Shown here: positions 53,564 to 61,979 of the stretch, one piece after another
Layout of the letters: each line of letters starts with the position of its first letter
Numbering within the stretch: the first letter of the stretch is position 1
Assembly: GCA_016715245.1 (NCBI GenBank)
Contig: JADKAS010000001.1
Coordinates: 62,001 to 126,000, forward strand
Direction of reading: 5' to 3'
Length of the DNA: 64,000 nucleotides
Origin: Saprospiraceae bacterium
GTDB taxonomy: Bacteria > Bacteroidota > Bacteroidia > Chitinophagales > Saprospiraceae
Translations under genes and position numbers: made by a program
Notes under the pieces: model-generated
Database searches by the model: none
Seen by the model: the letters and a program-made list of their open reading frames with translations, nothing else
What the model was told of the DNA's origin: nothing

Positions 53564-55171
53564 ATGACCAGATATGTTTTCGTTACGGGCGGGGTGACCT
53601 CTTCTCTCGGTAAAGGTATAATAGCCGCATCTCTAGCCAAACTTTTACAAGCCAGGGGCCTTCAGGTTACCATCCAGAAATTTGACCCTTATATCAACGT
53701 CGATCCAGGTACGCTGAATCCTTACGAACACGGGGAATGCTATGTAACTGAAGATGGTGCCGAAACCGATCTCGACCTGGGACATTATGAAAGATTCCTG
53801 AACAGGCCGACTTCTCAGGCGAATAATGTAACCACCGGCAGGATTTACCAAACAGTAATCAATAAAGAAAGAGAAGGGGCTTATCTGGGTAAAACAGTTC
53901 AGGTTATTCCTCATATCACAGATGAAATCAAAAGAAGGATTACCTTACTGGAGAAAGAAGACAAATACGATATTATCATTACAGAGATAGGAGGAACCGT
54001 AGGGGACATCGAGTCCCTTCCTTATCTTGAAGCTATACGTCAGTTCAGAAGGGATGTTGGAAAAGAAAGGTGTCTTGTCATCCATCTGACGCTGATACCC
54101 TATCTGAAAGCAGCTAAAGAACTAAAGACAAAACCTACGCAACATTCTGTAAAGGAACTCTTGCAGGCCGGTATTCAGCCTGATATTCTTGTCTGTCGGA
54201 CAGAATATCCCTTGCCAAATGAAATCCGAGAAAAACTGGCTTTATTTTGTAATGTTGACGAAAAAAGTGTCATTGAAGCCATTGATGCAGATACCATATA
54301 CGATGTTCCATTGCTTATGCTAAAGGAAAAGCTGGATAAAACCGTTTTGAAAAAATTTAATATAAAAAATACGGAACTGCCCGACCTTACCCATTGGAAG
54401 GAATTTCTGGGAAAATTAAAAAATCCAACCCGTGAAGTGAAGATCGTATTGGTAGGGAAGTACCACGAACTTCGGGATGCCTACAAATCAATTTATGAAT
54501 CATTTGTTCATGCAGGAGCAGAAAATGAATGCCATGTTGTGGTCTTACCCATTCATTCAGAATCTATTGATGCAGATAATGTGGCACAAAAACTTAAAGG
54601 TTGTCATGGTGTTTTGGTAGCCCCCGGATTTGGAGAAAGAGGTATAGAAGGAAAACTGCAGGCCATTCAATATGTCAGGGAGAATAAAATTCCTTTTTTT
54701 GGTATTTGTCTTGGAATGCAATGTGCTGTTGTTGAGTATGCCAATAATGTCATGGGTATGAAAGGGGCAGCTTCCACAGAAGTTAATATAAAAACTAAAT
54801 ACCCCGTCATCGATCTTATGGAAGATCAGAAATCACAAAAGATAAAGGGAGGGACCATGAGACTCGGGTCTTATAAATGCAGAATAACAAAAGGTAGTCT
54901 GGCGAGTAAAATATATGGCAAAACGGAAATAACAGAAAGACATCGGCACCGATACGAATTTAACAATCAATACCTTAAAAACTTCCAGGACAAAGGTTTG
55001 GTGACTTCAGGCATTAATCCGGAAAGTGGGCTCGTAGAAATTGTTGAGATTAAAGATCATCCATTTTTTATAGGGGTACAGTTTCACCCGGAATTAAAAA
55101 GTACCGTCGAAAGCCCACAACCTATTTTTACCCACTTTATCAAAGCAGCTTTGTTGTTTAGCCAGAAATAA
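53564..55171 (+). CDS. pyrG: CTP synthase
   Basis: Makes CTP from UTP, ATP and glutamine. 535 residues, the family length. N-terminal synthetase domain begins MTRYVFVTGGVTSSLGKGI, with the conserved KFDPYINVDPGTLNPYEHGE and ITEIGGTVGDIES. C-terminal class I glutamine amidotransferase domain with nucleophile Cys382 in FFGICLGMQCAVVEY and the His-Glu pair in GVQFHPELKS. ATG 53564 lies 28 bases after a TACCTTTG box. All key residues are intact. Confidence 0.97.
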   Translation: MTRYVFVTGGVTSSLGKGIIAASLAKLLQARGLQVTIQKFDPYINVDPGTLNPYEHGECYVTEDGAETDLDLGHYERFLNRPTSQANNVTTGRIYQTVINKEREGAYLGKTVQVIPHITDEIKRRITLLEKEDKYDIIITEIGGTVGDIESLPYLEAIRQFRRDVGKERCLVIHLTLIPYLKAAKELKTKPTQHSVKELLQAGIQPDILVCRTEYPLPNEIREKLALFCNVDEKSVIEAIDADTIYDVPLLMLKEKLDKTVLKKFNIKNTELPDLTHWKEFLGKLKNPTREVKIVLVGKYHELRDAYKSIYESFVHAGAENECHVVVLPIHSESIDADNVAQKLKGCHGVLVAPGFGERGIEGKLQAIQYVRENKIPFFGICLGMQCAVVEYANNVMGMKGAASTEVNIKTKYPVIDLMEDQKSQKIKGGTMRLGSYKCRITKGSLASKIYGKTEITERHRHRYEFNNQYLKNFQDKGLVTSGINPESGLVEIVEIKDHPFFIGVQFHPELKSTVESPQPIFTHFIKAALLFSQK

Positions 55172-55235
55172 AATGTAAAACTTAATCATCAGAAAAGGTG
55201 AGCATGGCCTTTTTCTTTTTCAATGTTCATAAATA

Positions 55236-55781
55236 ATGGAGATAAAAAAACTTTCTCTTGCTGAATTGCAAAGACCGTCCGTTGAATCCTTTTCCTCAAT
55301 GGACAAAATGCCGGTCGTAGTGGTATTGGATAATGTCAGGTCGGCGTTAAATGTTGGTTCCTTTTTCAGAACATGTGACGCTTTTGCTTTGGAAAAACTT
55401 GTATTGGCAGGTATTACCGCAACGCCACCCAACAGAGAAATCAATAAAACGGCAATAGGTTCAACGGAATCAGTTAAATGGGAGTATTTTAATACTACTT
55501 TAGAGGCAGTTCTTAAATACAAAAATCAAGGTTATAAAATCATAGGTATCGAACAAACCACACAATCAGTTCCTTTGGATGCTTATACAATACAAGATAA
55601 TAAAATTGTTTTAATATTTGGTAACGAAGTTAATGGTCTGGACGAGTATCTTCTTCCTTATTTGGATGTTTGTTTGGAAATACCTCAGTATGGTACCAAA
55701 CATTCCTTAAATGTAGCCGTTTGCGGAGGAATCGTACTTTGGGAATTTGCAAAAAAATTGAATAACTCATCAAAAATATAG
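55236..55781 (+). CDS. SpoU/TrmH-family RNA 2'-O-methyltransferase
   Basis: A 181-residue SPOUT methyltransferase that would methylate a ribose 2'-OH of tRNA or rRNA with S-adenosylmethionine. The three knot motifs are present: VVVVLDNVRSALNVGSFFRT with the catalytic-type Asn and Arg, IVLIFGNEVNGLDEYLLP, and IPQYGTKHSLNVAVCGGIVL that forms the SAM pocket. There is no extra N-terminal RNA-binding domain, as in TrmL/TrmH-like short forms. Substrate is not fixed by sequence. Follows pyrG by 64 bases. Confidence 0.88.
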   Translation: MEIKKLSLAELQRPSVESFSSMDKMPVVVVLDNVRSALNVGSFFRTCDAFALEKLVLAGITATPPNREINKTAIGSTESVKWEYFNTTLEAVLKYKNQGYKIIGIEQTTQSVPLDAYTIQDNKIVLIFGNEVNGLDEYLLPYLDVCLEIPQYGTKHSLNVAVCGGIVLWEFAKKLNNSSKI

Positions 55782-55934
55782 TTAAAAAGCATCCGAAAAA
55801 GGTGTCCTTGATGGTCAACTATTTCAAAAATTTACGGTCAATTATTTTGTGTTTGTTCTCATTTTTTACAAGAAATGGGAAAATGTAAAACAAATATTTA
55901 CTTTTACTATTTTTACAGGAAAATTGATAATAAT

Positions 55935-56465
55935 ATGTCCCGAGATGAATTAATGATTATGTTAAAGAAGAACTACGCTGATTTTTTCGATTTCATATCA
56001 GGACTTTCCCGTGAAGACTTTTTACTGCAGATGAAGGACAAATGGTCACCCGGACAACAATTGAAACATTTGTTAATCAGTGTTAAGCCGGTAAGGCAAA
56101 TTTTGGGGTTACCTGCATTTTTACTTTTATTCGTTTGGGGAAAAGCCAACAGGAAAAGCAGGACTTACGAAGAACTTGTTCATAAATATCAGGAAAAACT
56201 GGCAATAGGCGGTCGTGCAACTGCCAGGTTTGTACCCAAACCTGTAGTGTGGGAGGACAAAGAAAAACTGATTCAAAAATTGAACAGTGAGGTAGAAGCA
56301 CTCGTCAAGATCATTAAAGGATTTTCTGAAGAGGAATTGGATAAAATTATTTTGCCTCATCCTCTTTTGGGCAAACTCACCGTGAGGGAAATGCTTTATT
56401 TTACATCTTACCATGTAAGTCATCATAAGTCAGGCATTACAAAATTAATAACTGAACGAAAATAG
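55935..56465 (+). CDS. DinB-family protein
   Basis: A 176-residue four-helix-bundle protein of the DinB/YfiT superfamily. I choose ATG 55935 (MSRDELMIMLKKNYADFF); the frame from 55875 adds an unrelated aromatic leader. Helix 2 contains WSPGQQLKHLL (the usual H in W[ST]xxxxLxH) and helix 4 FTSYHVSHHKSGI, giving the three-His metal site (one in helix 2, two in YHVSHH). Such proteins are thiol-dependent transferases or of unknown function. Downstream neighbour is a pentapeptide protein 29 bases away. Confidence 0.82.
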   Translation: MSRDELMIMLKKNYADFFDFISGLSREDFLLQMKDKWSPGQQLKHLLISVKPVRQILGLPAFLLLFVWGKANRKSRTYEELVHKYQEKLAIGGRATARFVPKPVVWEDKEKLIQKLNSEVEALVKIIKGFSEEELDKIILPHPLLGKLTVREMLYFTSYHVSHHKSGITKLITERK

Positions 56466-56493
56466 TATTCATCACATTTATAAATCACTGAAA

Positions 56494-57069
56494 ATGGAAT
56501 ACATCATCGGCCAGAAATTTGTCCTATCTGATAATCAGGTTAATGGTCTCCTGAAGGGAGAATATGAAAACTGTGTATTTGAAAATGGTGACGTTTCTGA
56601 TGTTGATTTTTCAGGGTTTGTTTTTAATACCTGTGTTTGGGTAGATTGTAATATGAGTCTCATCAAAACTAATAAAACGGCATTCAGAAATAACAAATTT
56701 ATTCGTTGTAAGATGTTGGGTATACATTTTAATCATTGTAACTCCTTTGGGTTGTCATTTTTATTTGAAAAATGCCTGCTCCAGCATTCATCATTTCTTG
56801 GGGTAAAAATGAAAAAAATCAAATTCGATGAATGTGACCTAACAGAAGTCGACTTTACTGAATCTGAATTAAAAGAAGCTACGTTTAATAATTGTGATTT
56901 GTTTCGGGCAACGTTTGAAAATACCAATCTTGAATCAGCTGATTTACATACTTCTTTCAGATTTACCATTGATCCGGAAATTAACAGAGTAAAAAAAACA
57001 AAATTTTCACTTGAAGGATTGAAAGGTTTGCTCGAAAAATATGATTTGAATATTGTCGACCCTTTTTAG
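56494..57069 (+). CDS. Pentapeptide-repeat protein
   Basis: A 191-residue protein made mostly of five-residue repeats that form a right-handed quadrilateral beta-helix: CVFENGDVSDVDFSGFVF, AFRNNKFIRCKMLGIHF and DECDLTEVDFTESELKEATF. Two parts of the helix can be seen, about residues 25-105 and 110-160, followed by a helical C-terminal tail (LEGLKGLLEKYDLNIVDPF). It is like the McbG/Qnr-related family, some of which protect DNA gyrase, but resistance function cannot be inferred from repeats alone. Ends in TAG. Confidence 0.85.
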   Translation: MEYIIGQKFVLSDNQVNGLLKGEYENCVFENGDVSDVDFSGFVFNTCVWVDCNMSLIKTNKTAFRNNKFIRCKMLGIHFNHCNSFGLSFLFEKCLLQHSSFLGVKMKKIKFDECDLTEVDFTESELKEATFNNCDLFRATFENTNLESADLHTSFRFTIDPEINRVKKTKFSLEGLKGLLEKYDLNIVDPF

Positions 57070-57131
57070 AATCTTAATTTTTGAAGGATTAAAGTAAGAC
57101 AGAAGTGTCGACGGAGTTTGTTTAAAGCGAT

Positions 57132-58598
57132 CTAAAATTCAAAACAACCCGGGTCAGGATTAGTATCTTTTCTGGTTTTGCCTTCAATATCTTTTTTGAT
57201 AAAAATGGGACGAGCCTTTCCTAAAGCTACTGACATCGTATCCAGGCGATAGTCGTTTTTGGATTGATCCAGAAAAAGTTTTTCTCCAAATTTATAATTG
57301 TAACAATCAGGCGCATGTGTAAAAAAGTCAGGGTGGTTGTTTTTATCCAGTAATTCATTCACACGAACCACACTATTTTCAAATTGATAAAATAAAGTCG
57401 ATCTGTCACCAACATAATCAATTTCAATTTCATCCTCGTTTCCTCCCGCGATGATACAGTTTACAAATAAGGCATCAAGAGGATTGATAAATGCCTGCTG
57501 ACAAGGAAATTCATAACAAAAATAATTATTCATAGATACGGCGGCAGATCTTCCCACATAACTTGTTATGGTACAATATTGAAATTGGTATCTTCCTCCA
57601 TGTCTGAGTGAAACGCCCTGTCCGTCATTATTATAAACCAAACAATTATCGGCAAAAATTTCCCCAAACCTTCCTATAATACCGGAATTTCCTGTGTTAT
57701 ATATTCTGCATCCGGACATGGTGAGTTGTGCCAATGAATCTACTTGCACCCCAATGATAGAGTTTTTTATAGTGGTGTTGTTGAGAATATTTCCCCTGCT
57801 CAGAGGTGAAAATAAAATCCCCACCCATTGGTTTTTAACGTCGCTGTAAGATGGTTCGAGACGGTCGCCCTGAATATACACTGGTTGTTCTACACTTCCC
57901 TGACTAATGATACGGCCATTTTGCAAACATACGATCAAACCATCATTATACAGCGATTCTTTTGTCCTTACAATACCACCATGTACATATATTTTTGTAC
58001 CCGGCGGCAATACCAAACGACAACTGTCAATGTACAATATTCCATAAACCACATAGGGTTTGGGGTCGTTCCAGATCACTTCTCCTCCATTACAACTCAG
58101 CAGTGAAACGGCCCCTTTATTGATTCCGGGTATATAATTGGCATTTTGGCCAAATGCCTCCAGGTATATAATCTCTTTGTTCCCGTTTACCTCTACGGTC
58201 AATTTATCTTCAATGATAAATGGACTAACAGAAAGCGGCTGGTCAGGATTTATGGTGACTTCAATAAAAACATAGATGCTGTCTTTTCCATTGATTTCAA
58301 TTTCTTTGGCAGAAGGTCCTTTTACCCCTTCAACGTTAAAACGAAATACGCTCAATTCAGGATTGCCCAATAATATGTTTACTTTGACAGGCTGACTTTC
58401 CGGATTAAAAATTTTTACAAAACGTGTTGCAGACCCGATTTTTGTGAATACGGTATCAAAACGCAATGTGTCAGCACTGAAGGTAAGTTTTATATCACTT
58501 CCTTCGTAAAAATTATCCCTTCTGCAGGCAAAAATACTAAGAATGATTAATGTGAAAAATAACCATGAAAAGGAATATCGGAAATATTGAATGTACAT
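57132..58598 (-). CDS. Lipoprotein with beta-helix domain
   Basis: A 488-residue predicted lipoprotein; the signal peptide ends in a lipobox (LIILSIFAC). Residues ~30-150 form an Ig-like domain (FDTVFTKIGSATRFVKIFNP), of the type seen at the start of many Bacteroidota surface proteins. Residues ~190-420 are a right-handed parallel beta-helix (LVLPPGTKIYVHGGIVRTKE, NNTTIKNSIIGVQVDSLAQL, MSGCRIYNTGNSGIIG, DNCLVYNNDGQGVSLRHGGR). It has eight or so coils. Probably anchored in the outer membrane. Catalytic residues of pectate-lyase type are not obvious. It is 10 bases downstream of the beta-barrel gene at 58609 and likely cotranscribed. Confidence 0.78.
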   Translation of the reverse strand: MYIQYFRYSFSWLFFTLIILSIFACRRDNFYEGSDIKLTFSADTLRFDTVFTKIGSATRFVKIFNPESQPVKVNILLGNPELSVFRFNVEGVKGPSAKEIEINGKDSIYVFIEVTINPDQPLSVSPFIIEDKLTVEVNGNKEIIYLEAFGQNANYIPGINKGAVSLLSCNGGEVIWNDPKPYVVYGILYIDSCRLVLPPGTKIYVHGGIVRTKESLYNDGLIVCLQNGRIISQGSVEQPVYIQGDRLEPSYSDVKNQWVGILFSPLSRGNILNNTTIKNSIIGVQVDSLAQLTMSGCRIYNTGNSGIIGRFGEIFADNCLVYNNDGQGVSLRHGGRYQFQYCTITSYVGRSAAVSMNNYFCYEFPCQQAFINPLDALFVNCIIAGGNEDEIEIDYVGDRSTLFYQFENSVVRVNELLDKNNHPDFFTHAPDCYNYKFGEKLFLDQSKNDYRLDTMSVALGKARPIFIKKDIEGKTRKDTNPDPGCFEF

Positions 58599-58608
58599 TT
58601 ATTGAGCT

Positions 58609-59343
58609 TTATCTTCTTCTTTTATATACTGAACTTTTATAGTCAAATCGAAATCCTGTTCGTACCTGAAATTGCAGTTGGGTAAAGGATGTTTCAACAG
58701 ATGCTTCTTCAACGGAATTAACATACAAATCATATAATTTTGAACCATTAAAAAAGTACGAAGCCATTGGCGTAATGGTAATTAATTCGTTGATGCCAAT
58801 ATCCAAACCAAGCCCTAAACCAAAGTGAAAGTTTAGATGTTTGTTGATAACTTCTGATTTTTCGGCACCCATTATAGTGGCATCTGCGGTAAATCTTGCA
58901 GTTTGAAAGGAAATTCCGGGAGTAATATTCAGAAAAAAACCTTTGTTGATGCTGGGACCTTGTTTTGCAAATGTGGGACAATTGCAATCATCTTTCAGGT
59001 CCAGTGCATAAATCTGGGTATTAAAATTGAAGATAAAACGATTTGCATTGGCGTTCAATCCATCTTTCAAAGTAGTGTTGCTGTAATAGTAAGCAACTTC
59101 CGGTAAAAATTCTATTCTTTTTTTCTTGAGTTTAAACCAATAATCAACACCCAATTCATATCCGGGAGCAAAAACATTTTTAGTGGTACCGAATCTTTTG
59201 TCAAAATGACTGTTTATATTGGCATTTCTGTCAAAATTTATTTTTGCCCTTACGCCATACTGAGCGTTTAGTTTCATAAAGGATGCTGAAAAAAATAAAC
59301 AAACTTGAAAAAGAAGGATACTTCTTAACAATTTCATTGGCAA
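58609..59343 (-). CDS. Outer-membrane beta-barrel protein
   Basis: A 244-residue exported protein; signal peptide about residues 1-27 (ending FMKLNAQ). The remainder shows amphipathic strands of a small barrel: GVRAKINFDRNANINSHF, PGYELGVDYWFKLKKKRIEF, FFLNITPGISFQT, FGLGLGLDIGI and QFQVRTGFRFDY, whose aromatic ends suit the outer membrane. The acidic loop ALDLKDDCNCPTFAKQG has two Cys residues. It resembles the PorT/outer-membrane-beta-barrel superfamily, but I cannot assign a function. It is the first gene of a two-gene unit with the beta-helix lipoprotein. Confidence 0.7.
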   Translation of the reverse strand: MPMKLLRSILLFQVCLFFSASFMKLNAQYGVRAKINFDRNANINSHFDKRFGTTKNVFAPGYELGVDYWFKLKKKRIEFLPEVAYYYSNTTLKDGLNANANRFIFNFNTQIYALDLKDDCNCPTFAKQGPSINKGFFLNITPGISFQTARFTADATIMGAEKSEVINKHLNFHFGLGLGLDIGINELITITPMASYFFNGSKLYDLYVNSVEEASVETSFTQLQFQVRTGFRFDYKSSVYKRRR

Positions 59344-59522
59344 TGGCTTATTTGATTAATTTTAGAAATATCAGATGCATGAGATAATACAATCATTCAA
59401 AAAATAAAAGATCAAATCTTGTAAACTGTTGAATGCCGTATTCTGAAACATTAAAAAATCAAACGCCAAATATCGACTACTTGTTGTAAAAAAATAAATA
59501 TTTTACTGTAAAAATTGATGTT

Positions 59523-60812
59523 TTACAAATATTCAGAAAGTGAGACATCAATGATGTCCAGCGCTTTTTTTATTTGGTTTTCATTTATAACCAAAGGAGG
59601 TGCCAGTCTGATTTTATTTCCGTGTGTTGGTTTGGCAAGGAGACCATTATCCCTGAAGGTCAGACAAATTCTCCAGCCCAGGTCAGATGATTCTTCGGAG
59701 TTTATTTCGATGGCGTTCAACAAACCTTTTCCTCTCACGTCTTTAATCAGGGGATTTTTTGCTGCGATATTTCTGAGACCTTCTCTGAAAAGTTCTCCCA
59801 TTTTGTATGCATTCTCAATAAGGTTTTCTTCTAATATAACGCGTATTGACTCCATGGCGACAGCACAGGCCAACGGATTTCCACCAAATGTAGAACCATG
59901 TTCTCCGGGTTTAATCGTCAGCATAACCTCGTCCGTGGCCAAAACAGCAGATACAGGCATAAAGCCACCTGAAAGCGCTTTGCCCAAAATTAAAATATCA
60001 GGTTTGGCAAGAGATTGTCCGTCACATATTTTTTCGCATGTACAATTTCCGCAGGTGGCCAGAAGTTTTCCGGTTCTTCCCATTCCGGTCTGGATTTCAT
60101 CTGCAACATATAAAACATTGTGTTTTTTGCATAAAGCGGCCACATCTGAAAGGTAATTTTCGTCCGGTACGATTACACCGGCTTCACCTTGTATGGGCTC
60201 GACAATAAAAGCTGCAATATTGGGGTTGTTTTCAAGTTTATATTTAAAATCATTGAGGTCATTGTAATTTACCCAGTCAATTCCCGGCATGAGAGGTCCA
60301 AAACCATTGGTGCTGCTTGAATCAGTTGAGGCAGAAATAACCGATATTGTCCTGCCATGAAAATTATGTTTTGCAAACAGAATTATAGCTTTGTTGTTTT
60401 CAATTCCTTTTACTTTATATGCCCATTTCCTGACCAGTTTCATGACTGTTTCCACCGCCTCTGCACCGCTGTTCATCATAAGGACTTTATCATATCCAAA
60501 AGTTTTAGCCATATATTTTTCGCATTCGCCCAATAAATTATTATAAAATGCCCGTGAAGTGAGAGTGAGGGTAGATGCCTGACGAATCATTACTTCCAAA
60601 ATCCTTGGGTGACAATGTCCCTGGTTGACGGCTGAATAAGCTGATAAAAAATCAAAATATTTTTTCCCATCTACGTCATAGAGGAAAATACCTTCTCCTT
60701 TTGCCAAAACCACTGGCAATGGATGATAATTGTGAGCGCCATAAACGTCCTCAAGATGAATGAGTCTTTCACTTTTTTCGGATAAATGATCCACTGATAA
60801 GGTATTTGACAT
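59523..60812 (-). CDS. rocD: Ornithine aminotransferase
   Basis: PLP-dependent class III aminotransferase converting ornithine and 2-oxoglutarate to glutamate semialdehyde and glutamate, in arginine/ornithine breakdown. 429 residues. Family features: GAHNYHPLPVVLAKGEGIFL at the start, MMNSGAEAVETVMKL, KHNFHGRTISVIS, EPIQGEAGV, DEIQTGMGRTGK and the Schiff-base lysine Lys278 in LILGKALSGG, then EHGSTFGGNPLA. An insert between residues 252 and 268 carries four cysteines (CGNCTCEKIC) just before the lysine strand; it is not in the typical enzyme. Divergent from the Lrp gene, which probably regulates it. A large plus-strand frame inside is a shadow. Confidence 0.92.
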   Translation of the reverse strand: MSNTLSVDHLSEKSERLIHLEDVYGAHNYHPLPVVLAKGEGIFLYDVDGKKYFDFLSAYSAVNQGHCHPRILEVMIRQASTLTLTSRAFYNNLLGECEKYMAKTFGYDKVLMMNSGAEAVETVMKLVRKWAYKVKGIENNKAIILFAKHNFHGRTISVISASTDSSSTNGFGPLMPGIDWVNYNDLNDFKYKLENNPNIAAFIVEPIQGEAGVIVPDENYLSDVAALCKKHNVLYVADEIQTGMGRTGKLLATCGNCTCEKICDGQSLAKPDILILGKALSGGFMPVSAVLATDEVMLTIKPGEHGSTFGGNPLACAVAMESIRVILEENLIENAYKMGELFREGLRNIAAKNPLIKDVRGKGLLNAIEINSEESSDLGWRICLTFRDNGLLAKPTHGNKIRLAPPLVINENQIKKALDIIDVSLSEYL

Positions 60813-60830
60813 GATTTTTTATTTTAACAG

Positions 60831-60838
60831 CAAAAATA
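60831..60838 (-). promoter_or_regulatory. -7 element for rocD
   Basis: TATTTTTG on the minus strand (TAnnTTTG), 18 bases before the rocD ATG at 60812. Confidence 0.55.
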
Positions 60839-60869
60839 AGAAATATTAAACAATTTAATGGTATATTAA

Positions 60870-60899
60870 TTGAAATTTATTTTATTTATACTAAATTTG
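60870..60899 (+). promoter_or_regulatory. Promoter of the Lrp-type regulator gene
   Basis: TTG at 60870-60872, 19-base spacer, TAAATTTG at 60892-60899. The last G of the -7 element is the G of the upstream GTG, so transcripts would start after that GTG. This favours the ATG at 60920 as the start. Confidence 0.75.
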
Positions 60900-60919
60900 T
60901 GTCAAAATTAAGATTTTAT

Positions 60920-61381
60920 ATGTCTGCAGAACTCGATTTTTTTGATATTGGCATTCTGGAAAGCCTGGAAAAAGATGGACGTGTTCCTTTAAGCACGATC
61001 GCCAATGAATTATCTATTTCCAATACCATGGTGCATCAGAGAATACAAAGACTGATAGAAAATGGTTATCTGCTTGGGATAAGACCAGTTTTGGATGAAA
61101 AAAAACTGGGTTACGACTGGGCTTCATTCACTGGGTTGACACTTGAAAAAGATTATGATTCTTCAAAAGTAATTGGAGCGTTGCATTCTATTCCTGAAGT
61201 TACCGAATGTTATTATATCACGGGGTCTTTTACCTTATTTGTCAGAATTACTGCCAAAAATCATGAACATATGAGGAAAATATTATACGATATGATTGAT
61301 CACATTCCCGGAATTTCTAAAACTGATTCATTTATGGAACTGGGATGCGCCTTCCGGCGAAATGTCAAAATAACATTGTAA
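60920..61381 (+). CDS. Lrp/AsnC-family transcriptional regulator
   Basis: A 153-residue regulator from ATG 60920; the GTG at 60899 lies inside the -7 element and is unlikely to be used. The N-terminal winged helix-turn-helix (DIGILESLEKDGRVPLSTIA, LSISNTMVHQRIQRLIENGY) and the C-terminal RAM domain (TLEKDYDSSKVIGALHS, VTECYYITGSFTLFVRI) are both complete. These domains form an octameric, amino-acid-responsive regulator. It is divergent from rocD, with both promoters within a 110-base gap, so ornithine, arginine or a derivative is a plausible effector (inference). Confidence 0.88.
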   Translation: MSAELDFFDIGILESLEKDGRVPLSTIANELSISNTMVHQRIQRLIENGYLLGIRPVLDEKKLGYDWASFTGLTLEKDYDSSKVIGALHSIPEVTECYYITGSFTLFVRITAKNHEHMRKILYDMIDHIPGISKTDSFMELGCAFRRNVKITL

Positions 61382-61402
61382 AGAGAAAGGGTGGCATAGG
61401 AA

Positions 61403-61897
61403 TTAATGGATTTCAACCGAAATATTATTCAAATCTGTAAGATTGGCTTTAATATGTTCCTGAAAGGTAGTTGCCAGAGAAAGGCCCTTGTAATCCACTT
61501 TTATAGGAAAAGATTTGTGCGATCTGTCCACGAGAACTGCAACTTCAATTTTTTTTGGTAAAACCGCCATGAATGGTTTGCATGCATAAAAAATAGTGCG
61601 ACCTGTATTGGCTACATCATCAATGACGATGATACTTTTTCCGTCGTAAAAGGCCACATCTTTTTCCGTTTCAATTGAATGAAGCAGAGGCTGTGCTGGA
61701 TTGATTGTTATTTTTGTTAGTGATACAGGAACAAGGTTTTTCTTTTTTAATGCTTTGTACAACAGCCCCGCGAATACATATCCACTTGTATTAATGCCGG
61801 CGAGAATAATCTCTTTTTCTTCGAGATTGTTTTCAAGAATTTCAATAGCAAGACGTTTGATACGCGTCAAAATCTCGTCATGTTGTAAAATTTGCAT
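61403..61897 (-). CDS. PyrR-like phosphoribosyltransferase
   Basis: A 164-residue type I phosphoribosyltransferase. The PRPP loop is SIIVIDDVANTGRTIFYA; the PyrR-type motif VLVDRSHKSFPIKVDYKG follows. In other bacteria PyrR binds uridine nucleotides, regulates pyr genes and has weak uracil phosphoribosyltransferase activity; I see no attenuator in this window that it would control. A hypoxanthine-type enzyme is the alternative, but the RSHKSFPIKVDY segment favours PyrR. Tail to tail with the Lrp gene, divergent from the Fe-S gene. Confidence 0.85.
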   Translation of the reverse strand: MQILQHDEILTRIKRLAIEILENNLEEKEIILAGINTSGYVFAGLLYKALKKKNLVPVSLTKITINPAQPLLHSIETEKDVAFYDGKSIIVIDDVANTGRTIFYACKPFMAVLPKKIEVAVLVDRSHKSFPIKVDYKGLSLATTFQEHIKANLTDLNNISVEIH

Positions 61898-61979
61898 ACA
61901 AAAATCTTATTTTCAATGCAAAGTTAATAAAAAGCAAAATAGTCGTTGTAAATTGTAGCCTTATTTTAAAAAATTGGAA

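Noticed and set aside
55191..55222. AAAAGG...CCTTTT hairpin after pyrG as a terminator
   Set aside because: Six-base stem with a long loop; T-rich tail is suggestive but the stem is too weak to claim.
59515..60156. 213-codon plus-strand frame
   Set aside because: Entirely antisense to rocD, whose family motifs are unambiguous.
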